This document shows, piece after piece, positions 43,073-53,539 of a DNA stretch of 64,000 nt. Positions within the stretch are counted from its first letter, which is position 1. Each line of letters starts with the position of its first letter. Under the pieces are notes generated by a model. It was not told the origin of the DNA, ran no database searches, and saw only the letters and a program-made list of their open reading frames with translations. Origin of the DNA: Diploptera punctata (Eukaryota; Arthropoda; Insecta; Blattodea; Blaberidae); contig JASPKZ010004955.1 in NCBI GenBank assembly GCA_030220185.1, positions 1,302,001 to 1,366,000 on the forward strand. The letters run 5' to 3'. The position numbers and the translations under genes were made by a program.

Positions 43073-43560
43073 TTGTTAGAGGTAGTATCACACAGATTAT
43101 CGTGCAATACTTCACAATAACTTTATTTAATTCTACAAACTATCAGTAACAGTTTATTCAAAATTTGCACTAATAATTAATCTTGATTTAATTTTTATCT
43201 CTTACACAATTATCTTAGTCTCTTATGAGTCCACTCGCTACAATTTCTTTTTCTCATCACACATCACCTATCGCTGTCAAAAACAGAAATGACTCTCCGC
43301 TCACGATCAGTTATATAGGCGGGGAAGAACTTTCTAGGCTTATGATACAGACGTTTCCAGTAGAAATTTTGGCCATCGATCTTTTCTGAAAGGGAAAGTA
43401 GATACTCTTAGAGATCTCTAGAATGAGAGCTTAGGCATTTTGATGGTCTGTGCAGGACTTTTGACTTGCGAATCTATTTCTACCAATGCAAGACACTATT
43501 CTCGCCTTTGCCTACGAAATTCAAACATCGTTATTATGACGCATCACAATAGAGAGATGC
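43073..43560 (-). other. LTR-like or promoter-like island (unproven)
   Basis: On the minus strand GCCTATATAACTGATCGTG looks like a TATA promoter and GAATTAAATAAAGTTATTG like a poly(A) signal about 190 bases on, ending ACTACCTCTAACA. The spacing fits an LTR. AATGTAT occurs on both sides but the usual CA end does not fit. Kept as a candidate only. Confidence 0.3.
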
Positions 43561-43689
43561 TGTTGTTTAATTGATATTACTAATGTATACAGATTACCAA
43601 AGAGTACAAAAATAAGAGCTATAAACCAATAGCAAAAATATGAAGATATCCCTTGAATATTATTTGATGTGAACCTCGTGTGAGACTGA

Positions 43690-43741
43690 ACAGACCAACT
43701 AGTGGCCTAAATCCATGATAAATAGATGATGATGATGATGA
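43690..43741 (+). repeat. 5'-truncated LINE 3' end with GAT tail
   Basis: GAACAGACCAACTAGTGGCC, TAAATCCATG and a GATGATGATGATG tail match the 3' end of the LINE at 38161-38240. Only about 50 bp. 43742-44490 holds nothing recognised. Confidence 0.6.
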
Positions 43742-44493
43742 TTTCTTACATAAAATTGTCAGTAATCCAGTATCAAATATTATTCACCAATATTTTTTAA
43801 TGCTTTTGCTTTAGTGTTGAAATATACTTTCTCATTTCACTCACATTATACAGAAGGGCAAGATCAGGAAATGGCTGAGAAAAAAAATTAAGTTGAAAGC
43901 TTTTTATATTGCTATCATTAACAAACTATCCATTGCAGATTCTCTTACAGCATTAGATTTTCTTAAATTACATCACTAGCTTTTTAAGATTTATAGCTGC
44001 AGTTTACCTGATCCTGCACAGCATAATACACAAAGTATTTAAAATGCCAAAAGTGCCAGTTCGTGTATAAAATATTTAATTCTCTTGAAACTTGTAACTT
44101 ATGATTTTATTTTCATTACATTTTATTCTCTCATATGAATCTTTTGAAACATAAATGTCAATGCTTTCTACCTAATGAGTATAATATCCATAGGCAAATA
44201 TTTGTGAAATGTGCAATTACCTTTTGAATATACATTTATATAATAAAAATCAATTTAATTTTTGTTGATTGAAAACCTTATAATGTAACATTCCCAACAT
44301 TAATATATGAATACATTTATATACACTATGAAACTCTACATTGATTCCTCAAAGCATGAAATACACTTTTCTCATACATGCATTCCTTTGAGGAATAAAG
44401 CATGCTGAGATACAAAAAAAAAAATCTTCCTTTTCATGACACTTGTTTTTATAAAAAAAAGAAATGTTGTCTTTTTATTAATAAATTACAGTA

Positions 44494-44560
44494 GGAAGTA
44501 ACAGTATGTGGTTCTTCTTCTTAATAAATAAGGTGAATCTGGTCATCTTACCTCATAAAT
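44494..44560. repeat. PLE terminal module (isolated)
   Basis: GGAAGTAACAGTATGTGGT ... CATCTTACCTCATA, with AATAAATAAGGTGAATCTGG in the loop as in the module at 54560 and its inverted partner at 55449. No PLE coding sequence adjoins. Confidence 0.6.
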
Positions 44561-44562
44561 TC

Positions 44563-44800
44563 ACCTTCCTTCCATGTATTAGGCCTGGTGGCTCATTACG
44601 GTCTCTTGCCATCTATTTCTATATGTAGTTGAAGTTCTTGAAGGATATCTATGTTTTTCTTTTTGCCTAACTTTGTGTATCCAGCTGTTCTTCTCATGAA
44701 CTCATAACTTTCGCTAGCTGTTATTCTGCTTATATCTGTTTTGCATATAGTCCAAGCTTCGCTTCCATAGTTTGTAGCGATTAATATGATAGGAGACATA
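44563..44800 (-). pseudogene. LINE family A, 3' end fragment
   Basis: Minus strand ATNYGSEAWTICKTDISRIT, then EFMRRTAGYTKLGKKKNIDI, LQELQ, followed by CCTAATACATGGAAGGAAGG, the family A tail. 5'-truncated and shortened inside. Confidence 0.75.
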
Positions 44801-44916
44801 TAAACTAAGATACAACTCTAATATGCATGGATCTGAAACTAAAATGTTCCGAAATATATTAAATTGTTATTAAAATTAAATAAATATATAAATAATGAAA
44901 ATAGAATATATTACTA

Positions 44917-45328
44917 GCCCTCAGGGGTCCTCATCTAGGGGATATGTGGATGGCGACCACAAGGTGCCCAAGCTGTGCAAAACATTTCTTCCACTTACTT
45001 GTGTTTTGCACTCTTTTAACTTTACTATCTAACCTCTCTTGGTTAACTCTTGTTTTTTCGACCCCGACGCTATTAGGGCATCCGAGGGCTAGGGAGTCTT
45101 TCCTTTCTTCCATTTCTTCTTTCCTTTATTTTCTTTCCTTCTCCAGAAAAGCCTGACCAGAGGCTATAAGATGGTAGCCCATCACTGGTCTTGCCTTCCT
45201 TTGGCCAGCAACCAATTGAAGGGACTATTATTATGCTTTCAAGTCTTATACGAGAATTTCCCATACGAGAAAATTTTCTATAGGATCGTAACAGGCCTTG
45301 GCCTAATACTTGGAAGGAAGAAGAAGAA
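44917..45328 (+). mobile_element. LINE deletion derivative (5' UTR joined to 3' UTR), TSD GAATATATTACTA
   Basis: CTCAGGGGTCCTCATCTAGG and the following 350 bp have the character of a LINE 5' UTR (compare GGCCAAGGGGTCCTCATAAA at 51385 and GGGGCCCTCACATGG at 30410), with no coding sequence. At about 45270 the sequence switches to GAAAATTTTCTATAGGATCG and AGGCCTTGGCCTAATACTTG, the exact 3' terminus of family A (2203-2268), with a GAA tail. A 13-bp TSD (44904-44916, 45329-45341) shows it moved as a unit. Confidence 0.75.
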
Positions 45329-45341
45329 GAATATATTACTA

Positions 45342-46310
45342 ATATCGCTATAAATATGTATGTGGAAAAGTAGAAATATATCCAGGTAAAAATTCCACGT
45401 ACATTTGTCTAGAATAAAATACTGTAAAACGCTACCTGCTATACAAATGACAAATAATAGAATAAAGAGGTATTGTCAGAACTCTACCTACTACACAACT
45501 TACAAATAATATAGGAACACAGAAAGGGTATTGTCAAAAGAATATAACTAATTCCAATTAGCAGTCTATACAACTAATAAGAAATATGCATTCTTTAAGA
45601 AAAGATAACATTAGTTATCTATTAAAAATATTAAAAATCTATTGACCCAATTCTTAGAAACCAATTAACGTTACTAAGCAATACCAAGAAATGAAGATAA
45701 AGAATTACTACCTGGCTAGTACAGACAACAAAAGACATTCATTCACCTCTAGAAAAGATAATCTCTTAATATTGACAGTTTACAAAGAAACTGAAAACCA
45801 TTTATCTATTAAATATCAAAGAACCAATTTACCCAGTTCTTAGAAACGTTATACATACTAGTAAATAAAATTATTGTAACATAAATATATATTCAATTGT
45901 AAGGAGTGGATTCCAGAGAAATAGGAGGAGCCACCGCCTTTATAAGCGAGAACTTATATCAAAATACTATCACTCTCAGTGACTTTGTGTTCAGTGTTGG
46001 AACATCGTAGACCTGCAGACCGCGATCTCCGATTCAGTTTAAATATTAGATTCGTCCGAGAAATAGTTAAATTGAAAGTTATAGTCCGTTAAGCATTTGG
46101 ACTTTGAAAATATTTGATTCGAGCACGTGACCTCTAAGTATTTCATCGACTCCACTCATAGATAAAACTTTGTAACTGTATTATCAAAAGTGTATTTCTC
46201 CGTAAATAAACAGTTTCTTGGATTCGTTAAAATTGAGTGTATATTTGTACGTTGTTCTTTTGCTTATAAAGAGTTCATAACCCTGAGATCTTTTTGCCTA
46301 CCACCGAGCT
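45342..46310 (+). other. unassigned stretch with an LTR-like promoter island
   Basis: 45342-45850 is AT-rich with loose repeats (ACAAATAATAGAA, ACAAATAATATAG). From about 45900 to 46310 there is CGCCTTTATAAGCGAG (TATA-like), TCAGTGACTTTGTGTTCAGTG (initiator-like) and CGTAAATAAACAG (poly(A)-signal-like) about 260 bases on, as in an LTR. No TSD or TG..CA ends could be fixed. Confidence 0.3.
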
Positions 46311-46319
46311 CCGGTATAA

Positions 46320-47990
46320 GTTAAGCATTGGTCTTGCTAAGATTTTATAAGCTCTTATTCACGCATGCCTTTGTACCAAAGATGGTTTAAAAACTCTATT
46401 AATGGTTCCCATGGATTTATTATAATGTTGAATTTTAATTGATATATCAATTTCGCTGTCATAACTTAAATGATATCCAAGATATTTGAATGGAGAAACT
46501 TGTTCAATTATTTTATCATAAACACAAGTTTTGCTACGAACAAGTAATCTTTGAACGCTATCACTTTTGTTTTACTTGTAGAGATTTTCATATCATACTG
46601 TTCTGCCAGAATTTGAAGTTGATCATGTATATCATCCTCCATATTTGCTAAAAGCACCACATCATCTGCAAATAGCAATATATCCAAATTTAAATTTCTA
46701 TTGATGCAGATATTGCCATGATGTCTTTGTTTCCAATCTCGTATTAATGCATTTATATAAATTAGAAACAGTGTAGGAGATAAACAGCAGCCTTGGCAAA
46801 TTCCTCAATTAATGGGTTTCCAATCAGTAATTTCATCTCCGATTTGTACTGTAATGTAATTTTATTTGTATATGTTGAATATTGCTGTAATTAAGTTATG
46901 TAGTTAGGAAATAACACTATGAGGTTTATTTTAATTTTGTTTAGTTGTTCCTTGACTCACCTCATACTTCTTAACTCCCTGGCATATCTAGAAATCATCA
47001 CTGTATTTGAGACATTCTCAATGCTGTTCACGTTCAACTGACCATTGGACGTCAGTTGTGAACGTGAACAGAATTGAGAATGTCACAAATATAGTGACGA
47101 AATCTAGATATGCCAGGGAGTTAAGAAGTATGAGATGAGTCAAGAAACAACTAAACAAAATTGCTGTAATTAATTTATTGAAAACATCATTCTTTAAAAT
47201 TTTTAAATACTGTAACTCTGTTTACTCTATCAAAGGCTTTTTCAAAATCAATAAAAGCAAGATATGTCTCTACATTAAATTCTCTATTGTTTTCAATGAG
47301 TAATTTGAGTGTGAAATAGCCATCTACGCAAGATCTGCCTCTTTGGAAGCCATTCTGTCCTTCAACCAAAATGTAATTGTATAATTTAGTAAATTTGTGT
47401 TGAAAAAGCCTTGTGTAATTTTTATATCCGGCATTTAATAAACTAATTTCTCTATCACAATCTTTTTTTCTCCTTTTTTATGAATAGGGAATACTATAGC
47501 TTTATTCCAACTATTTGGGGGATGTTTCCCATTTAGAATATGGTTGTAAAATGTTAGCAAACGTGTTTTTAGTTCTTTGGTAGTGTATTTATATAATTCT
47601 GTGTTTATTGATCTTCTCCTGGAGCTTTGTTGTTCTTACTGTTTGATAGAATGTGATTTAGATCTGCCCTTGTGAGCCATTCTGCATAATTATTAACTGA
47701 TGTAGTGATTCCTTTTGTGTCCATAATTTTATATAATAGTTTAACCAAACATTTTTATCAATTACATTTATCATAACAGATTCATTTACCTCTTGATCTA
47801 ATTTCTTTAAAATTGAGGGTTTGGGCGTGTTATATCTGTCTCTAATCTCGTTTCAAAAGCTTTCCAATCCACTCTGTTTTTTTCTTTTTTACTGCTCTTT
47901 TTGCTATTGCCCCTTTGAATTTATACGTTATTTCATCTTGTTTCTGAGTGGATATAAATTGTTTGAATGCTGTTCATTTTTCTTCAATAA
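46320..47990 (-). pseudogene. LINE family A RT, split by a fold-back insertion
   Basis: Minus strand, high to low: LTFYNHILNGKHPPNSWNKA, IVFPIHKKG (about 47560-47480), EISLLNAGYKNY (47450), VEGQNGFQRGRSCVDGYFTL (47369 on), FIDFEKAFDRVNRV (motif A, 47260), then the insertion (46895-47159), then ITDWKPIN, GICQGCCLSPTLFLIYIN (motif B, 46815-46750), LLFADDVVLLANMEDDIHDQ (motif C, 46680), ISTSKTKVIAF and KILARPML near 46325. Frames shift several times. The sequence stops before the C-terminal tail. Confidence 0.8.
46895..47159. mobile_element. PLE-derived fold-back, TSD ATTGCTGTAATTAA
   Basis: After GGAAATAACACTATGAGGT come two arms of about 105 bp, inverted: AATTTTGTTTAGTTGTTCCT at 46933 and its complement near 47159, meeting around AACTGACCATTGGACGTCAG. 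The right arm repeats the PLE 3' end seen at 61640-61735 (GACGTCAGTTGTGA, ATGTCACAAAT, AGTGACGAAA, ATGAGRTGAGTC, AAACAACT). A 14-bp TSD (46881-46894, 47160-47173) shows insertion as one piece into the LINE. Confidence 0.85.
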
Positions 47991-48002
47991 TAAAATAATA
48001 AG

Positions 48003-48830
48003 TTGTTAGTTTATGCTGATGATGTAGTACTATTGGCCGATAGCGAGGAGATATTAAAGGCCAACACGCACGCACTATTGAGTAACACTAAGGAATTAGG
48101 ACTGGAAGTAAATATCAATAAAACTAAATATATGGTCACACGTAGAAATGCATTATATAATGGAAATGGACAGCTAATGACAAATGAGGGAAATTTTGAG
48201 GAAGTGGCTGATTTCAAATACCTAGGAATAATAATCACAAATAGGAATGAGATGCATAAAGAAATTAAACATAGGCTCAATTCTGGAAATGTGTGCTATT
48301 ATGCATTGCAGAGACTCTTGATGTCCCAACTCCTTTCAAAAAACGTTAAACTGAAAATATATAAAACTATTATTCTACTAGTTATATTATATGGGTGCGA
48401 AACATGGACTCTTACTTTAAGGGAGGAAAGGAGATTACAAGTATTTGAGAATAAAGTACTTAGGAAAATTTTTGGACCAAAGAGAGATGAACAGACAGGT
48501 GAATGGAGAAGACTACATAATAATGAACTGCATGGTCTTTATAGGAAGCCAGATATAATAAGAACAGTTAAGTCTTGTAGACTGCGTTGGGCAGGACATG
48601 TTGCACGTATGGGGAATGAAAGACTTGCATGGAAGCTTCTTGTAGGAAAGCCAGAGGGAAAACGTTCAGTTGGTAGACCAAGAATGAGGTGGGAGAATAA
48701 CATTAACTATGATTTGAGGGAAGTAGATTATACAGGGAATGATTGGAAAGCATTAGCTCAGGATAGGGATGTATGGATAGCTTATGTCCGCGCGGCCATG
48801 AACCTATGGGTTCGATAGTGCCAGTGAGTA
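48003..48830 (+). pseudogene. RTE-like LINE RT, open C-terminal 271 codons
   Basis: Open from the catalytic motif on: LVYADDVVLLADSEEIL (residues 2-18, both aspartates), VNINKTKYMV, FKYLGIIITN, YKTIILLVILYGCETWTL (110-130), ENKVLRKIFGPKRDEQTGEW, RRLHNNELHGLY, LRWAGHVARMGNERLAWKLL, GRPRMRWENNINYDLREVDY, AQDRDVWIAYVRAAMNLWVR. The N-terminal RT motifs and endonuclease are missing, so it is a 5'-truncated copy despite its clean frame. The short 3' end is AGTGAGTAAGTAAGTAA. The clean frame suggests a fairly young insertion. A decayed relative lies at 14299-14900. Confidence 0.85.
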
Positions 48831-48870
48831 AGTAAGTAATATTTTTATTTCATAATAACAATTCCTTAGT

Positions 48871-49318
48871 CTTTTTTTTTTTTTTTTTTTTTTTCCATTT
48901 GTATTTTGTACCCAGTGATTCATGAGCAGCTTGCTTTAATATGTGTGTAAGATTCTCCCATTCTTCTTCAATTGTCTCTCCTAGATCTTGATGATCTAAT
49001 AATTCCTTTATTCTTCTTTGGTATAGCCATTTTATACCAGGATCATTTAGAAGTCTCACTTTGAATCTTTTTTGTGTGGTTGTATTATTACATGACTTCT
49101 TAGATCTACAATTTTGGTGAGAACTGTACAGGTGAAACCAATAGATAGTGATCAGATTCTATTTCAGAACTACAAAAAAACTCTGGTATCTAGAACAAAA
49201 GAGCTTAATTTCTCATTAACAATAATATAATCAATGATTGATTTCTGTTCTCGTACCTATCTTGTGAAACGATGGCTAATCTTATGCTTGAAGAAGGTGT
49301 TCATTACTATTAATTGAT
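48871..49318 (-). pseudogene. LINE endonuclease C-terminus and linker, with T run
   Basis: Minus strand: INYIIVNEKLSSFVLDTRVF (about 49235-49175), ESDHYLLVSPVQ (49165-49130; SDH is the last catalytic block of the APE-type endonuclease), then VRLLNDPGIKWLYQRRIKEL (about 49050), WENLTHILKQAAHESLGTKY, KW into a poly-lysine run made by 23 T at 48871-48893. The linker matches ILTQAANESLGIKTKWNRKK of the first LINE, so this is a family A relative. Confidence 0.75.
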
Positions 49319-49319
49319 T

Positions 49320-49500
49320 GTCTTCTTCTTCCTCTATGCATGAAAGCTGGCAGCTTGTTGCGTGTTCATTCACTTCAGGTCTGGGGTATGGTGATGTCCT
49401 TCCATCGTAGTTGTGGTCTTCCTAAAGGATTTTCTGCTGAGGTGTCCAGTCACGTACTTTATTAGGATCATAAATCCAAAAGTATCTTTAATGGAAAAGT
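49320..49500 (-). pseudogene. LINE C-terminal tail fragment
   Basis: Minus strand [19 protein letters not shown] (about 49425-49370), then a GAAGAAGAC-type tail at 49323. A separate 3'-end piece from the neighbours. 49500-49640 shows nothing. Confidence 0.5.
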
Positions 49501-49639
49501 AAGGATGGAAGGGAATTTTATCAATATTTCTATTTAATCCTAGGGGATTATTTGATCCTGTTTGATGTAAAAAATAATAAATGAATTATTACTATTGCTA
49601 CTATAATAAAGGGCAATAGAAAATGAAAAGTAAAGAATC

Positions 49640-51430
49640 AATTTAAAGTGACATTATCTTCACTAATCTACTGTTCTCAATTCTATCTATGTGATCATTC
49701 CAATTTAGTCTTCTATCATTTATCCAGAGGTTTATAGGTTCAATTTCACATTCTTCTCTAATAACAGAGCTGCGAATTTTTTCTCTACGATTTTCCTTAA
49801 AACTTTAATTTTGGTTATTTCATTAATTTGTTTTATTTTTTGAGTTTCTGTTTAGCATTCACAACCATATGTTAGAACTGGTCTTATGACAGATTTGTAA
49901 ATTCTTACTTTTGTATCTATTCTTAAATTTTTATTTTTCCAAACAGTATTGTTTAAACATCGCAATATTTTGTTTGCATTATTTGCTTGATGGAGGATTT
50001 CTTCTGTTATTCTGTTGCTGCTATTATTTTCTATTCCTAAATATTTTAATTTCATCACCTGTTCTATACTTTTCCCTTCTATTTCTAATTTAACACGTCG
50101 TGGGTCCTGGGTATTGCCATTGATTTGGTTTTATTTATTGAGATTTTCATGTTATATTTTGCTGCAATGATTCTAAATTTGTAAATCATCTTCTCTTTGT
50201 GCAATTAGAACTGTGTCATCAACATAGTTTATTATCTTCAGCTCTTTGTTACCTATTTTAATCCCTTAATTGGTTGTATGTTGTAAAGTCAATAAATTTT
50301 TCTCCATTGGTATTAATAGTGTTTTTTCCATGAACATGTAAACATTTGTATTAAAATTAATGTTGGGAAGTAAACATTATGAGGTTATATCATTAATATT
50401 GAGTGGAGAACATATTTTTAATAACTCACCTCATACAATTTCAAATTTATTTGATTTAAGACCATTGGTTTCAAATTAATTTTTCATTCATCTTCAGTTT
50501 ATTTTCATGACTCCAATGGTCTTAAATCAAATAAATTTGAAATTGTATGCGGTGAGTTATTAAAAATATGTTCTCCACTCAATATTAATGTAAACATTTT
50601 CCAATTCTTGTTTCCTACATGTGTGTTTAAATCACCCATTATAAGTAAATATTCATTTTTGGGAATATTAGCCATTATTTTTTGTAATCTTTCATAAAAT
50701 GTAATACTTCCTTCTTCGAAACCTTCATTTGGAGCATATACTGAAAAAACAGTGAAATACCTCTAAATATTTTAATTCTGGCCTCGACTATTTGTTCATT
50801 CCAAAATTTATAGCCATCAATTTTTTGTCAAAATGATTTATAAATCATGATCATAGTTCCAGCTTGAGCTCTTTCATTTCTATTATTTAAAATAATATAA
50901 TTAAAATAACCTCAAAATATCACTTCCTAAAATTAAATATTCTTTCATTTCTGTTTACTCCACTATAAATTTGGATATATTTTTCTGTTTCTTTTGTTTA
51001 ACGAAATTTATTTTTAGTTTCAGTTATGACAGCAATATGTATATTCTTTTTATTTAAATTTTGATCTAATTGATCTTCTTTATAGGATATACTACAAACA
51101 TTCCATGTTGTAAAGTTGAATTTATTACTATTTTTCCAGCTCATATCCTTTTGTATATTTTGAATCTATCTGGCTTATATTAATTGGTTGCTAGCCAAGA
51201 ATAACTAGTCCAGTGATGGCTCTGCCATCTCATCCTCTGGACAGGCTGTAATATGGCATTTACTACACATATGATGGAACGGTTATACTGTCATGAAACT
51301 TAGTCACTGACTAGCAGTGTCCACCCCCCATGACATGGGCGTGTTCACTGGGATTTGCTTAGATGTATATACTGTAGTTACAGGCCAAGGGGTCCTCATA
51401 AATTTATGAAGTGAAATGACCAGATTCATC
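49640..51430 (-). pseudogene. LINE: 5' UTR, endonuclease and RT end, split by a fold-back
   Basis: From 51430 down: 5' UTR (51430-51170, GACCCCTTGGCCTGTAAC on the minus strand), endonuclease fragments (51160-50600) including VYAPNEGFEEGSITFYERLQ and LLIMGDLNTHVGN (GDLN block, about 50640), the fold-back insertion (50366-50590), then RT pieces: KTKSMAIPR (about 50120), MMKLKYLGIENNSSNRITEE, IRPVLTYGCEC (49870). Most RT motifs are lost by deletion. Dead. Confidence 0.75.
50366..50590. mobile_element. PLE-derived fold-back, about 95-bp arms
   Basis: GGAAGTAAACATTATGAGGT is followed by CATTAATATTGAGTGGAGAA (50391), which returns inverted ending at 50590. Inside the arms CAAATTTATTTGATTTAAGA pairs with TCTTAAATCAAATAAATTTG. 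The centre is about 40 bp. The first arm shows the module stem ACTCACCTCATA. It lies in a LINE endonuclease. Confidence 0.85.
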
Positions 51431-51940
51431 TTGATTATTTGGATTTTTAATTTCTCATAACTTAAAGATGCTTGATTTATCTAATTTAATTATTTCACAT
51501 TAACAAGTGTGTATGTGTGTGTGTTTTCCAATATCTCCCATTAAGTTTTCATGCTTCAGGTTCCACACTAGGCAGAAAGATGGCATTAATTTTGTGTATT
51601 TTTAATTTACTTGCTACTTCAGCAGACGTTACATATGGTAATATTTATACTTGTATTGTATTCAGAGAGGATTGTAGGATGATATTGTGTTTTTAAGAGT
51701 TTCGGCAAGTAGTATTTGGGAGTGAGGGATGATCGTGAAGATGAGAGAAGGTGAAACCTGGTGTCAGCTCTTAGCCTATTCTTTCACCAGGCTTAATGTC
51801 CCCATTTGATTAGGACTCAACAGTACCACAAGCCTTCTCCAATCTATACACTACAGAGGAATTTGGAATTTAATTTAGGCACCTGAGTCACTGGTTATTA
51901 AAAATTGTAAATCAAGACATTAATCTAGATCCAAGATTGA
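51431..51940. other. stretch without a recognised gene
   Basis: TGTGTGTGTGTGTT-like microsatellite near 51508 and otherwise no signature. Confidence 0.4.
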
Positions 51941-51954
51941 AAATTTTTACAATT

Positions 51955-52040
51955 AAAATTTTCAACCCTTCCGAAAATCAAACTTGAACCTGCTAATCAG
52001 GAGGCAGGCATACTACCACCTGAGCTAATGTGACAGACTG
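51955..52040 (-). repeat. tRNA-like SINE head, family 5
   Basis: Minus strand TTAGCTCAGGTGGTAGTATG is a very good A box, and GCAGGTTCAAGTTTGATT a B box 30 bases on. No body or TSD resolved. Confidence 0.5.
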
Positions 52041-52129
52041 CATTAACAAGTAAATATGTTTTGTTTAAACTACTTAAACATCAATTTAAAGGAAATTATG
52101 ATGAAAATAATTTATTTGTATGAATCTTC

Positions 52130-52467
52130 GTAAGCTTGGTCTGTATATTCTTACCTCTTATGGTTGTTTCTATTGGACATGTTTCAAGGCCTGTTGGCCC
52201 CATCTTCAGCTATTACAGACTGATTTTTCTCAAGTTGTCGACCCTGATTCTTGACTCCTGCTCCCTCTTCCTGTGGTCCAATGAACTTGCTAATAAGGTT
52301 ACTTTCCCCGGGAATTTCAAAATTCATGATTCTTTCCATGTTCTTCTGTGTAGGTTTTGTCCCATATTGCGAGTTTATTTGTGTTTTCGAACTGTTTTAA
52401 TAATTTTATGTTTACATCTATAGACCAAGCCTAATTATTAAGTATAACCTCTTAATGTTTCTTCCTA
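52130..52467. pseudogene. PLE C-terminal remnant with inverted terminal module
   Basis: The left part (52130-52435, minus) reads WSIDVNIKLLKQFENTNKLA, IWDKTYTEEHGKNHEF, the segment QLEKPKELTIWENIYI seen elsewhere. Directly to the right, TATAACCTCTTAATGTTTCT and TCC are an inverted terminal module, so the two ends are in head-to-head order with most of the right arm missing. Confidence 0.65.
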
Positions 52468-52526
52468 TTGTATTTTTAAAGCTTCATAAAGATATTTGTA
52501 AATTCAGAGATTGTATTGTGCTTCAG

Positions 52527-52603
52527 GAGACGAACCGGTACTGCCTCGAATGGTGATGTGGCAGGGGTGTCTGAGCAGCGAAAAGCTCACAGTGGAGAAG
52601 AAG
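52527..52603 (+). CDS. probable host-gene exon (77 bp)
   Basis: TTGTATTGTGCTTCAG before it is a good acceptor and AAG/GTAAAT after it a good donor. One open frame reads RTGTASNGDVAGVSEQRKAH and SGEE, ending one base into a codon, which fits the next exon's phase. The gene is not recognised. Another frame is also open, so coding status rests on the splice sites and phase match. Confidence 0.55.
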
Positions 52604-52686
52604 GTAAATTACTTTAAGTTTTTAATATGATTTAATATGAGTTTTCAAGTTTAGCTTGGGTTTTCACATTTTTATTTTAATTACAG

Positions 52687-52769
52687 ATGAACCTGATACA
52701 GATCTTGAAACAGACAGATTATTGGGTCAGCAAAGGACTGATGATCAGGGCTTCTTTGATGAGAAAGTG
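52687..52769 (+). CDS. probable host-gene exon (83 bp)
   Basis: TTTTTATTTTAATTACAG is a strong acceptor, GTG/GTGAGT a strong donor. In the phase left by the previous exon it reads DEPDTDLETDRLLGQQRTDD, QGFFDEKV: acidic, low in repeats, unlike any transposon protein here. The intron between is 83 bp and both are on +. The product is unknown to me; the flanking introns would extend over the repeats. Confidence 0.6.
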
Positions 52770-52775
52770 GTGAGT

Positions 52776-53200
52776 AAACATTTTCCTTTAATAGCCTAAA
52801 ATTAATACTTATGCTCAAGAGAAGTAGAAATTATAGATAATAATTAAATTTAATTTATTAAAGAAATGAAATTTAAAAAACAATAGATAAATAGAAAATT
52901 GCATGTTCCAAGATTGATGAAGTGCTATGCCAAAATTATATCTAAATAAGATTGTTAAATACAGTTTTTATATTTGCACTTTCAGAGAGTCTTTGTGATT
53001 ATTTAATCACTCTAACTACTTATGGTGTTAATGTAACAAATATTAATTTGGATCAATGATTTTAATATCTATAAAAGGAAATGATCTTGAACAGACAGTA
53101 ATCAACGGCTCTGCGCATCCAATTCTGGCTCCTGCACAAGTTAATTTTTTCATCACAAAATATATGTTATTTATTCATTTATGTTTTATGTAACTGCCAT
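52776..53200. other. AT-rich stretch, possible intron
   Basis: Follows a strong splice donor; no other feature seen. Confidence 0.4.
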
Positions 53201-53204
53201 TAAA

Positions 53205-53538
53205 ACTCCATGGCACGACAGGCCTAGAAGACCCTTGGCCTACTAGCCAGCTGCTGGCCTCACATCCACATGTGTTCATCACAGAGATCATCCAGCCAGT
53301 GTAGGGGTGACATGTGGTCAACGTGTTGGGTCCCCCAGTCATTATAGCTTGTTTTCTCAACCTTGAGCCGTCACTTGTGTAGCTTCCCAAATACTCACAA
53401 TGCTGGGTGAGCACCGGTCCCAGGTTGGCCGAAATTTAATGAGAAAATTTATTCTCCTATGGAGACTCAAATCAGTGCAAGTCCTGTAGCTCTGTGCCAA
53501 GGCATCCTACCTTAACCACTCGGCTATGACGCGGGGCT
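53205..53538 (-). mobile_element. tRNA-derived SINE, family 1
   Basis: Minus-strand head GCCCCGCGTCATAGCCGAGT, A box TAGCCGAGTGGTTAAGG, body with TGACTGGGGGACCCAACACG, ACATGTCACCCCTACACTGG and CCTGTCGTGCCATGG. About 80% like the 42460 copy by eye. TSD not clear. Confidence 0.85.
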
Positions 53539-53539
53539 T

